The notes beneath the pieces were generated by a model. It did not search any database. It was not told the origin of the DNA and saw nothing but the letters and a program-made list of their open reading frames with translations. 6,931 nucleotides of DNA, taken from NCBI GenBank assembly GCA_947625395.1, contig CANQOD010000064.1, forward strand, positions 1 through 6,931, in the 5' to 3' direction. Each line of letters starts with the position of its first letter. Within the stretch, counting starts at the first letter, position 1. A program made the translations under genes and the position numbers. This DNA is from an uncultured Bacilli bacterium (GTDB lineage: Bacteria > Bacillota_I > Bacilli_A > RF39 > UBA660). Positions 6,595-6,931 of the stretch are shown in pieces.

Positions 6595-6623
6595 ATATTA
6601 CAAGAAACTTTATTTCTTGTCAA
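6595..6623 (-). promoter_or_regulatory. Promoter of tRNA-Ser with a palindrome in the spacer
   Basis: On the minus strand a perfect -35 TTGACA (6618-6623) is followed after exactly 17 bases by TAATAT (6595-6600, four of six matches to TATAAT). The mature tRNA begins about 22 bases downstream of the -10 box. An 8-bp perfect inverted repeat, ACAAGAAA (6600-6607) and TTTCTTGT (6613-6620), covers the spacer and touches both boxes. Confidence 0.75.
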
Positions 6624-6663
6624 GGATTCTCACTATTTAAAATGAATTTTCTTTCCGCAGAAA

Positions 6664-6798
6664 CTATTTATCTTTTTTTAGTTTGCCCAATTCTTTTTCT
6701 TTGATTCCTGTAGGCTTACTATAAACAAAAAATAGTAAAATATGTGAGGCAATTAAATATTGTAAAAACGAAAGATGGAAAAAATATATTGTATGATA
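6664..6798 (-). pseudogene. Possible C-terminal fragment of a membrane protein (doubtful)
   Basis: A minus-strand frame of 44 codons ends at TAG 6664-6666 just ahead of the tRNA promoter. It has no ATG start and is closed upstream by a TAA at 6799-6801. The text has a hydrophobic part (FLQYLIASHILLFFVY) followed by a basic tail (SKPTGIKEKELGKLKKDK) that looks like a real protein end. It may be the 3' relic of a gene whose 5' part has been lost at a junction to the right. It overlaps the plus-strand open stretch listed next, so at most one of them is real over the shared bases. The family is not recognised; chance is a serious alternative at this length. Confidence 0.25.
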
Positions 6799-6931
6799 TT
6801 AATAAAATAAAAAAAGCTGATGACGCTATCGTGTCCTCATTTAAGGGACTTAGCCGAACATCAACTTTTATGTCTGATAATATATCACAAAACACATCAA
6901 ATGTCAATAATACATACATCTGCTACAATTA
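6714..6931 (+). other. Open stretch running off the window edge, possible partial gene
   Basis: A plus-strand frame is open from after TAG 6711-6713 to the end of the window (72 codons). A GTG at 6744 could start it, but no ribosome binding site precedes it and no good promoter is seen. The translated text (from about KYVRQLNIVKTKDGKNILYD to FKGLSRTSTFMSDNISQN) is hydrophilic and rich in Lys, Asn and Ser, which AT-rich non-coding DNA can also give. A minus-strand frame over 6719-6919 is open too, with ATG, but its text is less protein-like. No family is recognised. The remaining bases 6624-6663 show no feature. Confidence 0.3.

Noticed and set aside
6719..6919. Minus-strand 66-residue frame at the right edge
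   Set aside because: It has no clear ribosome binding site and a low-complexity hydrophobic text; the opposite strand over the same bases reads at least as protein-like, so it is not listed as a gene.
1..6931. CRISPR array, insertion sequence or toxin-antitoxin module
   Set aside because: I found no spaced direct repeats, no transposase with terminal repeats and no small gene pair of that kind.

Overview
This is AT-rich DNA from a low-GC Gram-positive bacterium (Firmicutes/Bacillota). The class is an inference; an Erysipelotrichia-like or other host-associated Bacilli genome would fit. The signs are strong Shine-Dalgarno sites, near-consensus sigma-A promoters, TAA/TAG/TGA all used as stops with TGG for Trp, and a class II tRNA-Ser with an encoded CCA.

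Layout. (1) Positions 1-345 hold the 3' end of an unrecognised gene, closed by a terminator that begins inside its last codons. (2) Positions 375-3777 form a three-gene operon behind a good promoter: a small one-pass membrane protein of unknown function, a 681-residue sensor-like protein with two extracellular solute-binding-like domains, a membrane helix and a degenerate GGDEF domain (DGNEF), and a YihY/BrkB-family membrane protein. (3) Positions 3778-4020 are an in-frame remnant just after the yihY-like stop; it resembles the C-terminal lectin-like domain of surface or prophage proteins. A probable terminator follows. (4) Positions 4191-6421 form a second operon with its own extended -10 promoter: an SPFH-domain protein ending in three zinc ribbons, a four-helix membrane protein, and a three-helix membrane protein with a winged-helix-like region and a C-terminal zinc ribbon. 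The last two starts overlap the preceding genes. (5) On the minus strand lies tRNA-Ser(GCU) with its own promoter and terminator, convergent with operon 2. (6) The right edge (6624-6931) contains no convincing complete gene. Two short open stretches on opposite strands overlap, and this could be a decayed or rearranged junction.

How the genes may work together. Operon 1 looks like an envelope sensing unit: ligand binding outside the cell is passed to an intracellular GGDEF-like domain that probably no longer makes c-di-GMP. Operon 2 resembles the Bacillus subtilis ydjGHI membrane-stress cluster (SPFH protein plus zinc-ribbon membrane partners), but no PspA homologue lies next to it. It is the best candidate here for a poorly described membrane-associated complex.
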